Shown piece by piece: positions 1 through 10,082 of a stretch of 64,000 bases of DNA (within the stretch, counting starts at the first letter, position 1; every line of letters begins with the position of its first letter). The notes beneath the pieces were generated by a model, which did no database searches, was not told the origin of the DNA, and saw only the letters and a list, made by a program, of their open reading frames with translations. Source of the DNA: Methylobacterium sp. Leaf99 (GTDB lineage Bacteria; Pseudomonadota; Alphaproteobacteria; Rhizobiales; Beijerinckiaceae); contig NZ_LMMU01000001.1 of NCBI RefSeq assembly GCF_001422375.1, positions 889,235 to 953,234 of the forward strand, given 5' to 3'. Position numbers and translations under genes: made by a program.

Positions 1-20
1 GGATTGAGCAGCCGCGACGG

Positions 21-120
21 GCCCCCTCTCCTGTTTGGGAGAGGGTTGGGGTGAGGGTCGTGGACTGTCCGGAGAACACACACACCTCACCCTGTCCCTC
101 TCCTTCCAGGAGAGGGGACC
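21..120. repeat. REP-like intergenic inverted repeat
   Basis: Two arms of about 35 bases face each other: 21-57 (CCCCTCTCCTG... GGAGAGGG... GGGGTGAGGG) and 85-119 (CCTCACCCTGTCCCTCTCC... GGAGAGGGGAC). Each arm also contains its own short CTCTCC/GGAGAG dyad, so the element can fold as a compound hairpin. Such CCTCACCC/GGAGAGGG palindromes are common between genes in alphaproteobacteria. It lies downstream of the hypothetical gene at 169-1302 (minus strand) and may act as a transcription end or mRNA stabiliser. Confidence 0.6.
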
Positions 121-168
121 CGCGCCAGGGGAGGAGGGGACCCGCATGGCACCGCGTCACCGAACGGA

Positions 169-1302
169 TCAGGCGGAAACCGTATGAGGCCCGACGAAGT
201 CGCGCTGAAGTAGCGCAACCGGGATTTCGATCTCCTGCCACGAGTTGCCGTCGAAGCGATGCACCCCGTGCGCGCGATCGAAATACACGAGACCATGGCC
301 GACGGCGCGCATGGTGAGCGGTGCGGGCGTCCCCCAGTCGATGCCGAGCCCAGGCATCGGACGCATCGGCGTCAGGATCTGCCCGTCGAACCAGTGCAGT
401 GCGGAGTCCGAGCAGAGAACCATCCGGCCCTCGAAGCGTGTGATGCCGACGAAGTCGCGATCACGGTCACCGGGACGGGAGCGGTCGGTGAGGGTGCCGG
501 TCACGGGATCGCCGTTGAGGATGACGCCGTTGGTGCCCACCGCCCAGACCTCGCCCGAAGGCTCGACGAGGATGTCGCGCAGTTCCTCTTCCGATCCGGT
601 CTCGACACGGCGCCAGGCGCCGTCCGATCCCGTGAGGAGGAAGCCGGAGGCGACGCCGCCGAGCCCCTGCTCCCTGGCCCAGTTTTCCGCCTCGATGCTG
701 AGCGCTTCGAAGCGCGCAAGGTCGCCGGCCCGTGCCGCTTGCAGCTGCGCCGCTTCCAGCTCGGCGGGAGGCTCCCAGAACTCGGGTATCAGCGTGCCGA
801 TCGCATAGGCCGCTCCGGTCGCGCCCTCCGCCAGCCGGTCGAGCCGCCCCTGTCGCGCGATCGCGGCGTCGTCGATCGAGACGCGCGTCCAGGCATCCGC
901 GCCGGTGCGCCGGTAGAGCTGTCCCCTGGCGCCGCAGGCGTGAAGCGAACCGTCCAACACCGCGAGGCCGCCGAGCGCGGCCGAGCCGTCGGCATCGGCG
1001 CTGTAGATGCCGGCGCCGGGAATCTTTTCAACGACGACGGGGTCGGTGAGGAGGTAGACGTCGCCCTCGTCGCTGAGGGCGACGAAGGGCTGATCCGACC
1101 CGTCGCGCGCCCACGCCGCGATCGCGGCGATATTGCGTTTCACGTCGATGCGGGTCCAGGGTTGGGAAAAGGCGCCGTTGTACTGCAGAAGGATCGTGAA
1201 CGGGTCGTCCGCCTGCATCGCGTGCACCGCGATGCAGAAGCGGTCCGGGCCGATGACGCAGGCGGCACGCAGATTCTGCTGCCCGAAGAGGCGCTGCGGC
1301 AT
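169..1302 (-). CDS. Hypothetical protein with propeller-like repeats
   Basis: I do not recognise a named family for this 377-residue protein. It has no signal peptide and no membrane segment. The sequence runs through several short beta-rich units of the type GxxxxLDGSLHACGARGQLYRR, ILVEPSGEVWAVGTNGVIL and GMVLCSDSALHWFDG, spaced roughly 40-60 residues apart, which is the look of a WD40-like or BNR-like beta-propeller. A helical, Ala/Glu-rich insertion (about residues 165-215) interrupts the repeats. The opposite strand holds a long open frame over the same bases, but its composition is Arg/Pro/Gly-rich shadow sequence. It stands alone, with no clear operon partner. Confidence 0.6.
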   Translation of the reverse strand: MPQRLFGQQNLRAACVIGPDRFCIAVHAMQADDPFTILLQYNGAFSQPWTRIDVKRNIAAIAAWARDGSDQPFVALSDEGDVYLLTDPVVVEKIPGAGIYSADADGSAALGGLAVLDGSLHACGARGQLYRRTGADAWTRVSIDDAAIARQGRLDRLAEGATGAAYAIGTLIPEFWEPPAELEAAQLQAARAGDLARFEALSIEAENWAREQGLGGVASGFLLTGSDGAWRRVETGSEEELRDILVEPSGEVWAVGTNGVILNGDPVTGTLTDRSRPGDRDRDFVGITRFEGRMVLCSDSALHWFDGQILTPMRPMPGLGIDWGTPAPLTMRAVGHGLVYFDRAHGVHRFDGNSWQEIEIPVALLQRDFVGPHTVSA

Positions 1303-1577
1303 CGATCCTGGCCTCGCTAACCGATCATGACGGCGTTGTCGGACACGGGTGACCGTATGGTGCAGCCGGATTGTGCAACATTCGGCGACGATGGTGCAAC
1401 CGTGCGCGCGATGAGCCTTACGTCTACCCTATACTTGGGAATGTCCGGCCGATGGATCCCCGACCTTCGGGGAGCAGGAGCCCGATCGAGTGTCGTGATC
1501 GGATAGTGTTATGGCGCCCTCGGCCACTGACGATCGGACCGGTGAAAGGTACGCAGGGGCATCCTGAAGGAGGCACC

Positions 1578-2399
1578 ATGACCCCCACCGTTCTCATCAC
1601 CGGCACGTCCAGCGGACTCGGCCGGGCGACCGCGACGCTGTTTCAGGCGAAGGGCTGGAACGTCATAGCCACCATGCGCTCGCCCGACGCGGACACCGCG
1701 CTGACGCGGCTCGACAACACACTCGTCACGCGCCTCGACGTCCAGGACGAGGCATCGATCGGATCGGCGATCACGGCCGGGCTCGCGGCGTTCGGGCGCA
1801 TCGACGTCCTCGTCAACAACGCCGGCTATGGCGCCTACGGCCCGCTGGAGACGTTCTCCACCGCGAGGGTCCGTCGGCAGTTCGACACCAACGTCCTCGG
1901 CCTGATCGCGACGACGCAGGCGCTGCTGCCGCATTTCCGTGCCAACCGCGCCGGCACGATCGTGAACGTCTCGTCGACCGGCGGCCGGATCGCCTTCCCG
2001 CTCGGCACCCTCTACCATGCCACCAAGTTCGCGGTGGAGGGGCTGTCGGAGTCGCTCCAGTACGAGCTCGCCGGGTTCGGCGTTCGCGTGAAGCTGGTCG
2101 AGCCGGGCGGCATCAGGACCGATCCCGGCGGCCGCTCCCTCGACTTCGGCAACGACCCGTCGCTGACCGAGTATCAGCCGCTGGTGCAGTCGGTGCTGGA
2201 CGTGCTCGGGCCGATGCTGGCGCAAGGGTCGTCGCCCGAGGCCATCGCCGACATCGTGTTCGCGGCGGCCACGGACACGAGCAGCCGGCTCCGGTTCGAG
2301 GCGGGGGCGGATGCGCAGCGGATGCTGGACCTGCGGCGGGCCAACGACGACGACAGCTTCTTCGCCGGGCTGAAGGCGCAATTCGGCGTCGCCGGCTGA
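1578..2399 (+). CDS. SDR family oxidoreductase
   Basis: This is a classical short-chain dehydrogenase/reductase of 273 residues. The Rossmann glycine motif TGTSSGLG is at residues 8-15, NNAG follows the fourth strand, and the catalytic YxxxK is Tyr146-Lys150 (YHATK). The substrate is not readable from sequence. I chose the ATG at 1578 because AAGGAGG lies just upstream; a longer open frame back to a TTG at 1371 has no SDR homology. The gene is followed after 45 bases by an AraC-type regulator on the same strand, so the two may be co-transcribed and the regulator may control this enzyme (inference). Confidence 0.85.
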   Translation: MTPTVLITGTSSGLGRATATLFQAKGWNVIATMRSPDADTALTRLDNTLVTRLDVQDEASIGSAITAGLAAFGRIDVLVNNAGYGAYGPLETFSTARVRRQFDTNVLGLIATTQALLPHFRANRAGTIVNVSSTGGRIAFPLGTLYHATKFAVEGLSESLQYELAGFGVRVKLVEPGGIRTDPGGRSLDFGNDPSLTEYQPLVQSVLDVLGPMLAQGSSPEAIADIVFAAATDTSSRLRFEAGADAQRMLDLRRANDDDSFFAGLKAQFGVAG

Positions 2400-2444
2400 C
2401 CCGGCAAAGGACGACACTGGACGGGCACGGCACCCGCGTGTTCG

Positions 2445-3458
2445 ATGGGAGCCGTGACCTTGCCCGCCCATAGCTATGCACTGGACGCGACCTGGCGCAC
2501 GCTTCTTCACGATCTGGGACTCGGGCCGGGCGACGTGCTGCGCCGCGCCGGCCTGCCGGACGACCTTCTGGCGCGGCCGAACGCATCGCTGCCATCGCAG
2601 GACTATTACCGGCTCTGGCAGGCGATCGAGGACATGACCGATGGCCCGCTCGCACTCCGGCTCTGCGAGGTGGTCCGGGCCGAAGCCTTTTCACCGCCGC
2701 TGTTCGCGGCTTTGTGCAGCCCCGATCTCGTCACGGCGGCCCGGCGCATCGGCAAGTACAAGCGGCTCATCGCGCCGATCCGGCTCGATGCCGCCATGGC
2801 GGACGGGCGGCTGACGGTGGAATTCACCTGGCTCGATGCCCCGTTCGTTCCACCGGACTCCCTCGTCCTCATGGATCTGCTGTTCACGGTGGCCCTGGTC
2901 CGTATGGGAACGCGCGAGCCGGTTCGCCCGATCGAGGTCGTGACGGCCGTGCCGCCCGCCCGGGTCGATGCCTATGAGGCGTTCCTCGGCGCGCACATCC
3001 GCAAGGGGGGCGGGCACCGGGTCGTCTTCGCGGCCGCCGATGCCACGCGCCCGTTCCTGACCTCCAACGATGCCCTGTGGACCGCGTTCGAGCCCGACCT
3101 GCGCCGGCGCCTCGCCGACCTCGATGGGGCCGCCAGCACCGTCGAGCGGGTTCGCGCCGCGTTGCTGGAGGCCTTGCCCAGCGGCCTCGTCGGCATGGAT
3201 GCGATCGCCCGGCGATTGGGCGCCGGCAAGCGCACGCTCCAGCGCCGTATCGAAGCCGAGGGCACGAGCTACCAGGCGCTGTTGAACGCAACGCGCGAGG
3301 CGCTGGCCCGGCACTACCTCGAACGGACGACGCTGCCCCCCACCGAAATCGCCTTTCTCCTGGGCTTCGACGAGCCCAATTCCTTCTTCCGCGCCTTCCG
3401 CACCTGGACGGGAACGACACCGGAGGTTGTTCGGCGCGGCGGGTCGCCGGCCACCTGA
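2445..3458 (+). CDS. AraC family transcriptional regulator
   Basis: A 337-residue AraC-type regulator of the OruR/ArgR-like group. The N-terminal two thirds match the Arabinose_bd/AraC N-terminal ligand domain (residues ~20-200, with a motif like SLPSQDYYRLWQAIED). The C-terminal ~95 residues form the double helix-turn-helix, ending with the typical PPTEIAFLLGFDEPNSFFRAFRTWTGTTP signature (quoted in parts: LLGFDEPNSFFRAF, WTGTTPEVVR). It would bind DNA and sense a small molecule. It sits 45 bases after an SDR gene on the same strand, a likely target or operon partner. Confidence 0.87.
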   Translation: MGAVTLPAHSYALDATWRTLLHDLGLGPGDVLRRAGLPDDLLARPNASLPSQDYYRLWQAIEDMTDGPLALRLCEVVRAEAFSPPLFAALCSPDLVTAARRIGKYKRLIAPIRLDAAMADGRLTVEFTWLDAPFVPPDSLVLMDLLFTVALVRMGTREPVRPIEVVTAVPPARVDAYEAFLGAHIRKGGGHRVVFAAADATRPFLTSNDALWTAFEPDLRRRLADLDGAASTVERVRAALLEALPSGLVGMDAIARRLGAGKRTLQRRIEAEGTSYQALLNATREALARHYLERTTLPPTEIAFLLGFDEPNSFFRAFRTWTGTTPEVVRRGGSPAT

Positions 3459-3659
3459 CCGACGCGGCACGATCGCCGACGCACGGGAATACTTAAGCGG
3501 ATGCCCCTGGAGGGATGGGACATGCGTATGGCGTCCGAATGGGATCTCGGGAAACCCGACGACGCGGCGGAACGACGGGGCGTGGGCGATACCCGCCCCT
3601 GGGCAGCCATGTCTGTTGCTTGAAATGCGGTCAGCCACTTATGCGGTAATTGCCGGTGC

Positions 3660-3833
3660 ATGAGTAGCTATCGCGTAGAGTATCACGCCACGGCGTGGGA
3701 TCGGCGGACGTGGCGGACCGCGCCCGACGATGATGAGCATGACGTCGACAATATAGCCCTCCGATACCGCAACCGTGGCGCCGGCATGTCGGCTTGCTCG
3801 ATCAATCCGGCAAGTGGAAACCTCATGCCGTGA
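3660..3833 (+). other. Possible 57-residue ORF in otherwise empty gap
   Basis: The gap 3459-3883 has no clear gene. It holds one open frame of 57 codons starting at ATG 3660 (begins MSSYRVEYHATAWDRRTW). It has no obvious ribosome-binding site and no family I recognise. It may be a chance frame or the trimmed end of an older gene at the edge of the island that follows. Confidence 0.2.
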
Positions 3834-3883
3834 TTGTGGCCTGCGCAATCATAGGAATGGACGTTGCTCAGACCGACGCGACG

Positions 3884-3905
3884 GGATATATATCCAGCTA
3901 TATCC
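3884..3905. promoter_or_regulatory. Operator of the PIN-type TA pair
   Basis: A perfect 12-base palindrome GGATATATATCC (3884-3895) is followed directly by a partial second copy, CTATATCC (3898-3905). It lies 15-36 bases before the antitoxin start at 3920 and just before its AAGGAGG ribosome-binding site. Palindromes in this position are normally bound by the antitoxin or TA complex for autoregulation. That role is inferred. Confidence 0.55.
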
Positions 3906-3919
3906 AAGGAGGCTTCGCG

Positions 3920-4222
3920 ATGAGCAATGCCGCACAGAAGCGGGCAATCCGCAATTATCGGTCGCGTCAGGCCGAGCGCGGATTCGCGCGCTTCGAGGTT
4001 CAGGCGCTTGATGCCGATCGAGAGCTGATCCGCGCACTTGCGCGCCGCCTTGCCGAGGACAGCCTCGAAGCCACGCAGGCCCGCACGTTGGTCCAGCAAA
4101 TCGTGTCCGGCGAGCCGCCCCATCAGGGCGGTATCCTTCAAGCCTTGCGGCGATCGCCGCTGGTCGGAGCAGATCTCGACCTCGACCGCGCCCGCGAGGA
4201 AGGTCGCAGGGTCGATTTGTGA
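3920..4222 (+). CDS. Antitoxin of PIN-domain toxin pair
   Basis: A 100-residue protein that starts at ATG 3920, preceded by AAGGAGG. It is rich in Arg, Ala and Glu and predicted mostly helical. The N-terminus (KRAIRNYRSRQAERGFARFEVQ) resembles the ribbon-helix-helix DNA-binding head seen in plasmid-type antitoxins; the C-terminal tail (DLDLDRAREEGRRVDL) is charged, as expected for a segment that wraps its toxin. It ends with a 4-base ATGA-type overlap with the PIN toxin gene. The pair is therefore a type II TA module by organisation and by the toxin family. Confidence 0.75.
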   Translation: MSNAAQKRAIRNYRSRQAERGFARFEVQALDADRELIRALARRLAEDSLEATQARTLVQQIVSGEPPHQGGILQALRRSPLVGADLDLDRAREEGRRVDL

Positions 4223-4650
4223 CACGATACCTGCTCGACACCAACATCATCAGCAATGTCGTCAAGCCGGAGCCTTCCGCTCCCTTGCTGGACTGGATGG
4301 CGGAGCAGCGCGATGACGCGCTGTTCATCGCGTCACTGACCGTCGCTGAAATTCGGCGCGGCGTACTGGAAAAGCCGGCAGGCAGAAAGCGAGAGGCGCT
4401 TGAAGCCTGGTTTTCCGGTCCCGAAGGACCGCAAGCGTTGTTCGCCGGGCGCATCCTGCCGTTCGACGACCGGGCCGGACTGATCTGGGCGCGGCTGATG
4501 GCCGACGGGAAAATCTCCGGCCGCCCGCGCAGCGGCCTCGACATGATCGTTGCGTCGGTCGCCGATGCCAATGGTTGTGTCGTCGTCACCGACAACGAGA
4601 AGGATTTCGCCGGGCTTCAATTCATCAACCCGTTGCGGGGAGCGGCCTGA
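4219..4650 (+). CDS. VapC/FitB-type PIN-domain ribonuclease toxin
   Basis: A 143-residue PIN-domain protein. The conserved acidic residues are visible: Asp7 in LLDTNIIS, Glu44 in TVAEIRRG, and two more Asp in SGLDMIVASVAD and VVVTDNEKDF. These form the Mg2+-dependent RNase centre in the family. The start is a GTG overlapping the antitoxin stop. The VVTDNEKDFAGL motif with the ILPFDD loop is typical of FitB/VapC toxins. It would cleave RNA (usually tRNA) when the antitoxin is lost. It sits in a degraded island, where TA pairs often persist. Confidence 0.85.
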   Translation: MTRYLLDTNIISNVVKPEPSAPLLDWMAEQRDDALFIASLTVAEIRRGVLEKPAGRKREALEAWFSGPEGPQALFAGRILPFDDRAGLIWARLMADGKISGRPRSGLDMIVASVADANGCVVVTDNEKDFAGLQFINPLRGAA

Positions 4651-4686
4651 TGTCAAAAGCCACTCGGCATCGCTCGGGAGGGCGGC

Positions 4687-4752
4687 ATGTCTGAAACCCC
4701 AATCGAATGGACCGACTCTACTTGGAACCCCGTCGCGGGAAGTTCGATCGTT
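4687..4752 (+). pseudogene. 5' stub of phage Gp37/Gp68-like (DUF5131) gene
   Basis: The first 22 codons from ATG 4687 read MSETPIEWTDSTWNPVAG..., which is the hallmark N-terminus of the DUF5131 / phage Gp37-Gp68 family (IEWTDATWNPVxGC). The match stops at about 4752, where a recombinase remnant on the opposite strand begins. The remaining ~250 residues of the family are missing. The gene has therefore been cut by a recombination event. Confidence 0.6.
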
Positions 4753-5251
4753 GGGCGCGCATCGCCTCCGCCGCCATGTTCGGCGTCATCATGCGGTCGC
4801 GCAGGCCGGTGAGGACGCGGGTTTCCAGCGCCTCGCGGGTCAGGGTGCGGCTGTTGTCGCAGCCATTGCCGAGGGCATGATAGGTGCAGACATATAGCGG
4901 CATGGCCGCGCCGCCGGTAGGTCCCGCCACAGCAGCCGCAGAACAGCAGGCCGGACAGGAGGGTGCGCGGGCGATGGGTGGCGTTCAACCCGCCGTTCTT
5001 CGCCATCAGGGACCGCATGGCCGTGCGCGTGCCCTCGATCCGGTGAGATCGGCGGCGATGCGCTGCGGCCCCTTGCCCGCGACCTGATCGCGGAAGATGC
5101 GGCGGACGATCTCGGCCTGTTCCTCGATGATCCCGCGTTTGCCCCGGATCGGCTCGCCGTTCGCGCCGTCATTGTCGTTGGCCGGGACGATCCCGCCCGG
5201 CTTCCTATCCTTGTCGCCGCCTTCCCTGTCGCCGCCTGTTCCCCGGTTCAA
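4753..5251 (-). pseudogene. Serine recombinase remnant (frameshifted)
   Basis: Read on the minus strand, three pieces in different frames line up with the middle of a large serine recombinase. Piece one (about 5250-5070) holds GEPIRGKRGIIEEQAEIVRRIF and GKGPQRIAADL, typical of the recombinase domain. Piece two (about 5020-4930) has SLLMAKNGG-like and LLSGLLFCGCCGG, the zinc-ribbon start. Piece three (about 4930-4755) has PLYVCTYHALGNGCDNSRT and LTREALETRVLTGLRDRM. The catalytic serine domain is absent and at least two frameshifts are needed, so it is dead. Confidence 0.65.
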
Positions 5252-5354
5252 GTCAAACGGACATCAAGCGGCGGCGGGATCGGAACCGGAAGCCAAATCG
5301 AAGACCGTGCGGTCATGGCGTAGGATTGCTGGCAATCGGCGGGATTGCTCCTTG

Positions 5355-5663
5355 CTATGCCGCCTTCGCCAACGGCTTGGCACGATCGACCCGCGCCCGC
5401 TCGTCGGGCGAATTCATGACACCCCACAGATCGCTGCGCCGCTGCGTGTTCAGCCAGAAGTCCGGGCTGTTGCCGAACACGCGGGCCAGAATGAGCGCGG
5501 TCGCCGCCGTCACGTTGCGCCGGTCGTTGCAGAGTTCGTTCACATGCTTGCGCTGAACGCCCATCGCCTCGGCCAGCACCGCCTGCGTCAGGCCGAGCGG
5601 CTGCATGAACTCTTCCGTCAGGATTTCGCCGACCGTGGCCGGTTTGCGCGTGGTCATCAACAT
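5355..5663 (-). CDS. higA: HigA family antitoxin
   Basis: A 102-residue XRE/HigA-type antitoxin. The N-terminus (KPATVGEILTEEFMQPLGL) and helix-turn-helix (TQAVLAEAMGVQRKHVNELC, then NDRRNVTAATALILARVFG) are diagnostic for HigA. The C-terminal NSPDFWLNTQRRSDLW also fits. It lies 9 bases downstream of the HigB toxin gene in the toxin-first order usual for HigBA. The complex should repress its own promoter at the palindrome 5973-5987. Confidence 0.9.
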   Translation of the reverse strand: MLMTTRKPATVGEILTEEFMQPLGLTQAVLAEAMGVQRKHVNELCNDRRNVTAATALILARVFGNSPDFWLNTQRRSDLWGVMNSPDERARVDRAKPLAKAA

Positions 5664-5672
5664 GGCGTCACC

Positions 5673-5969
5673 TCACCGATAGCTGTAGTCGTCGAGATAC
5701 ATATCCGACGCTTCGCCGCGACTGCCGTCCCACCGGAAGATCAGCCGCCATTGCTTGTTGATGCGGATCGAATGCAGGCCGTCGAGCGTACCGCGCAGCT
5801 TCTCGAAATGGTTGCTCGGCGGCACACGCAAATCCTGATCGGTCATCGCGTCGTCGATCATCTGGAGCTTGCGGAACAACCGGCTTTCGAGATCGGACGG
5901 AATGGTGCGGGAGTGGATATCCTCCACGAAGAAGGCCCGCAGCCATTCGTCCCGAAACCCGGCGATCAT
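5673..5969 (-). CDS. higB: HigB/RelE-family toxin
   Basis: A RelE-fold mRNA interferase. It is 98 residues from ATG 5969 (MIAGFRDEWL), or 101 from ATG 5978. I prefer 5969 because most HigB proteins start with MIxxFRD and because 5978 falls inside the operator palindrome. Family features are RKLQMIDDAMTDQDLRVP, FEKLRGTLDGLHSIRINKQW and RLIFRWDG, ending in VYLDDYS-like DMYLDDYSYR. It would cleave mRNA on the ribosome and is neutralised by HigA encoded just downstream. Confidence 0.88.
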   Translation of the reverse strand: MIAGFRDEWLRAFFVEDIHSRTIPSDLESRLFRKLQMIDDAMTDQDLRVPPSNHFEKLRGTLDGLHSIRINKQWRLIFRWDGSRGEASDMYLDDYSYR

Positions 5970-5972
5970 TCT

Positions 5973-5987
5973 AAGCATCCAATGCTT
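5973..5987. promoter_or_regulatory. higBA operator palindrome
   Basis: AAGCAT-CCA-ATGCTT is a perfect inverted repeat (6-base arms, 3-base centre) that overlaps the higB start region. On the minus strand, a weak promoter TTGCAG-N17-TACATA lies immediately upstream. This is the expected place for HigA autoregulation. Confidence 0.55.
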
Positions 5988-6466
5988 GGTTTATGTACCA
6001 CTCCATGGGACATTCTGCAACGGCTTTCCGCCGCCGCCTTGTCGTCGGAATTGGAGCGCCCTCGCTCCCAATCCCGGCTTGTCTGCCTGGAAAGCTCCCG
6101 CCGGGGCGGCGACAGGCGGTCAAGGCTGGCGCGTAGCGCCACCGCGCAGCGGCTCGGCCTTGAGGGGCCGGCGGCGCTCCGGCCCACTTGCCCAAAGCAG
6201 AAAGGCCCTTGCACCGTTCAACGGTGGCGGCTCATCTCGATCGCGAGATCGAGCAGGTTACGGGGCAGCCGCGGTGAGGAACAACGCGATACCAGCAGGG
6301 GCGCGTCTTTCATTCGTTTTCGAGCAGGTCGGTGGGTCACCACAGGCGGCCAATGCAGAGATCGGCCGGCCCTGTCCAAATCGTTCTGTGAGTTGATCAC
6401 TGACCAAGAGCCTGGACGTAGCCTGCTCTGCGTGTTTGAGTTCGGCACGATTCGCCTGATCGGGCG
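5988..6466. other. Intergenic stretch without a supported gene
   Basis: Between higBA and the sigma-54 activator I see no convincing gene. The long minus-strand frames across 6218-7972 are shadows of the activator. A short palindrome TCTCGATCGCGAGA lies near 6236-6249. The stretch should hold the activator's own promoter, but no clear -35/-10 pair stands out. Confidence 0.4.
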
Positions 6467-8458
<1,992 letters not shown>

Positions 8459-8609
8459 GGCCGAGCCCGCGTCCGTGACCGGGCGAGGTCGGGGTCGTTT
8501 CGGCCCTCGGGCGGACGGACCTCGGCCGCCGGCGGTTCCCCGTTCGAACCGAGAAGGCGCAAGGCCGTCTGGCGAGGGGCGCGGCCGCGACGGAGGGGGC
8601 GGGGTCACC

Positions 8610-8869
8610 GATGTTCAGCGGGGCTACGATGCGGAACCAGCCACGCGTATCCCGGCCGCCATAGTTCCGCGCGACCCCATCGTGCGTCAGATAGGCTTGC
8701 ACGGTAAGATAGGCTTGCACGGTAAACCGGCCGAAATCGTAGCCGACCGGACCGCCGACGGCGATCTGCCCCTGGGGGCGATAGGTCGGAAAGCGCGTCG
8801 GCAGATCCGTGGAGGCGAAGGCGACCGGTCCCAATTCCCATTGGCCGAACGTCTTCGCCGCCGTGCGGC
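8610..8869 (-). pseudogene. 3' remnant of phenol-degradation MetA-like porin
   Basis: On the minus strand, directly after the dehydrogenase stop, an open stretch without a start reads KTFGQWELGPVAF, then FPTYRPQGQIAVGGPVGYDF, then THDGVARNYGGRDTRGWFRI. This is the C-terminal end of the Phenol_MetA_deg (SphA-like) outer-membrane family. The N-terminal ~230 residues are missing. An exact 18-base tandem duplication (GATAGGCTTGCACGGTAA at 8690-8707 and 8708-8725) duplicates TVQAYL. The reading runs past the normal family end. This family often sits beside aromatic or ketone catabolic genes, so an intact copy may once have been part of the unit. Confidence 0.6.
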
Positions 8870-9946
8870 CTAGATACTGATGGCGACTTTCAAGACTCCA
8901 TCACGTTGATTGGCGAAGAGATCGTAGGCCATCTCGATCTGGTCCAGCTTGAACCGGTGCGTAACGAGTCCCGACAGGTCGACCCGCCCCGATGCAACGA
9001 CGTCCAGCATTCGGCGCATGCGCTCTTTTCCACCGGGGCACAGCGATGTGCGAATCGACTTGTTTCCCAGGCCGGCGGCGAAAGCATCCAGCGGGATCCT
9101 CAGATCGTCGGAATAGACCCCTAGGCTCGACAGGATGCCTCCCGGACGGAGTACCCGGAGAGCGGCCTCGAACGTCGCTTGAGTGCCGAGAGCCTCGATC
9201 GCGACGTCGACGCCGCGGCCGTCCGTCAGGCGCATGATAGCCTCGACCGGATCCTCCTTCTTGAAATCCACAACCTCGTCGGCCCCCATTTGCTTCGCCA
9301 TCACGAGGCGTGCGGGCACCGTATCGACGCAGATAATCCGGGTCGCGCCCATCAGCTTCGCGCCTGCAGTTGCGCACAGGCCGATCGGACCTTGAGCAAA
9401 AATCGCAACGGTGTCGCCAATCTTGACCTCGCCTGTCTCTGCGCCCGCGAAGCCGGTGGACATAATGTCTGGACACATGAGCACCTGCTCATCGGTTACC
9501 GCATCGTCGATGGGCGCGAGATTGGCCATGGCATCGGGGACACGAAGATATTCGGCTTGGCAGCCGTCTATCGTGTTGCCGAACCGCCAGCCGCCGATCG
9601 CTTTCCATCCGTGCCGCGTGCCGGCCCCGTCCTGGGCTCCGCAACCGCAGAGACAGGCGTTACTCCACCCAGACGGCGTGATGGCGCCCGCGATGACGCG
9701 TTGACCCTCTCTGAATCCCGCGACGCCGGACCCGAGTTTCTCGATGATCCCCACCGGTTCGTGGCCGATCGTCAGGCCTCGTTCGACGGCATATTCGCCC
9801 TTGAGGATGTGGACGTCCGTTCCGCAGATCGTTGTGGTCGTGATTTTGAGAAGGACGTCCTGCGGCCCGATGTCAGGGATCGGTTTGTCGTCGAGAACGA
9901 TGCGCCCCTTCTCGGCGAAGATCGCGGCTTTCATTTTTGCTGCCAT
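8870..9946 (-). CDS. Zn-dependent secondary alcohol dehydrogenase
   Basis: A 358-residue medium-chain dehydrogenase close in pattern to secondary (isopropanol) alcohol dehydrogenases of the TBADH/CBADH type. The zinc ligands expected from that family are Cys41 (TICGTDVH), His62-Glu63 (TIGHEPVG) and Asp160 (MCPDIMSTGF). The NAD(P) Rossmann motif is AIFAQGPIGLCATAGAKLMG, and SLCPGGKERMRRMLDVV is also a family signature. I chose ATG 9946 because AGGGAGG precedes it; the upstream ATG 9964 does not have a site. It follows acxC on the same strand after 136 bases. It likely converts 2-propanol to acetone, feeding acetone carboxylase. Confidence 0.85.
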   Translation of the reverse strand: MAAKMKAAIFAEKGRIVLDDKPIPDIGPQDVLLKITTTTICGTDVHILKGEYAVERGLTIGHEPVGIIEKLGSGVAGFREGQRVIAGAITPSGWSNACLCGCGAQDGAGTRHGWKAIGGWRFGNTIDGCQAEYLRVPDAMANLAPIDDAVTDEQVLMCPDIMSTGFAGAETGEVKIGDTVAIFAQGPIGLCATAGAKLMGATRIICVDTVPARLVMAKQMGADEVVDFKKEDPVEAIMRLTDGRGVDVAIEALGTQATFEAALRVLRPGGILSSLGVYSDDLRIPLDAFAAGLGNKSIRTSLCPGGKERMRRMLDVVASGRVDLSGLVTHRFKLDQIEMAYDLFANQRDGVLKVAISI

Positions 9947-10082
9947 AACGGCCTCCCTATTCAATGGAATGCACTTGAGCGGTTGTTTTCGAAGAGATCG
10001 ATGGAAATCCGATAGGATGGTCGATCATTACATTGGTTAAGTCAGGTCGGGTCTTGAGAATCGTGGGGATCGGGACGGTGCG

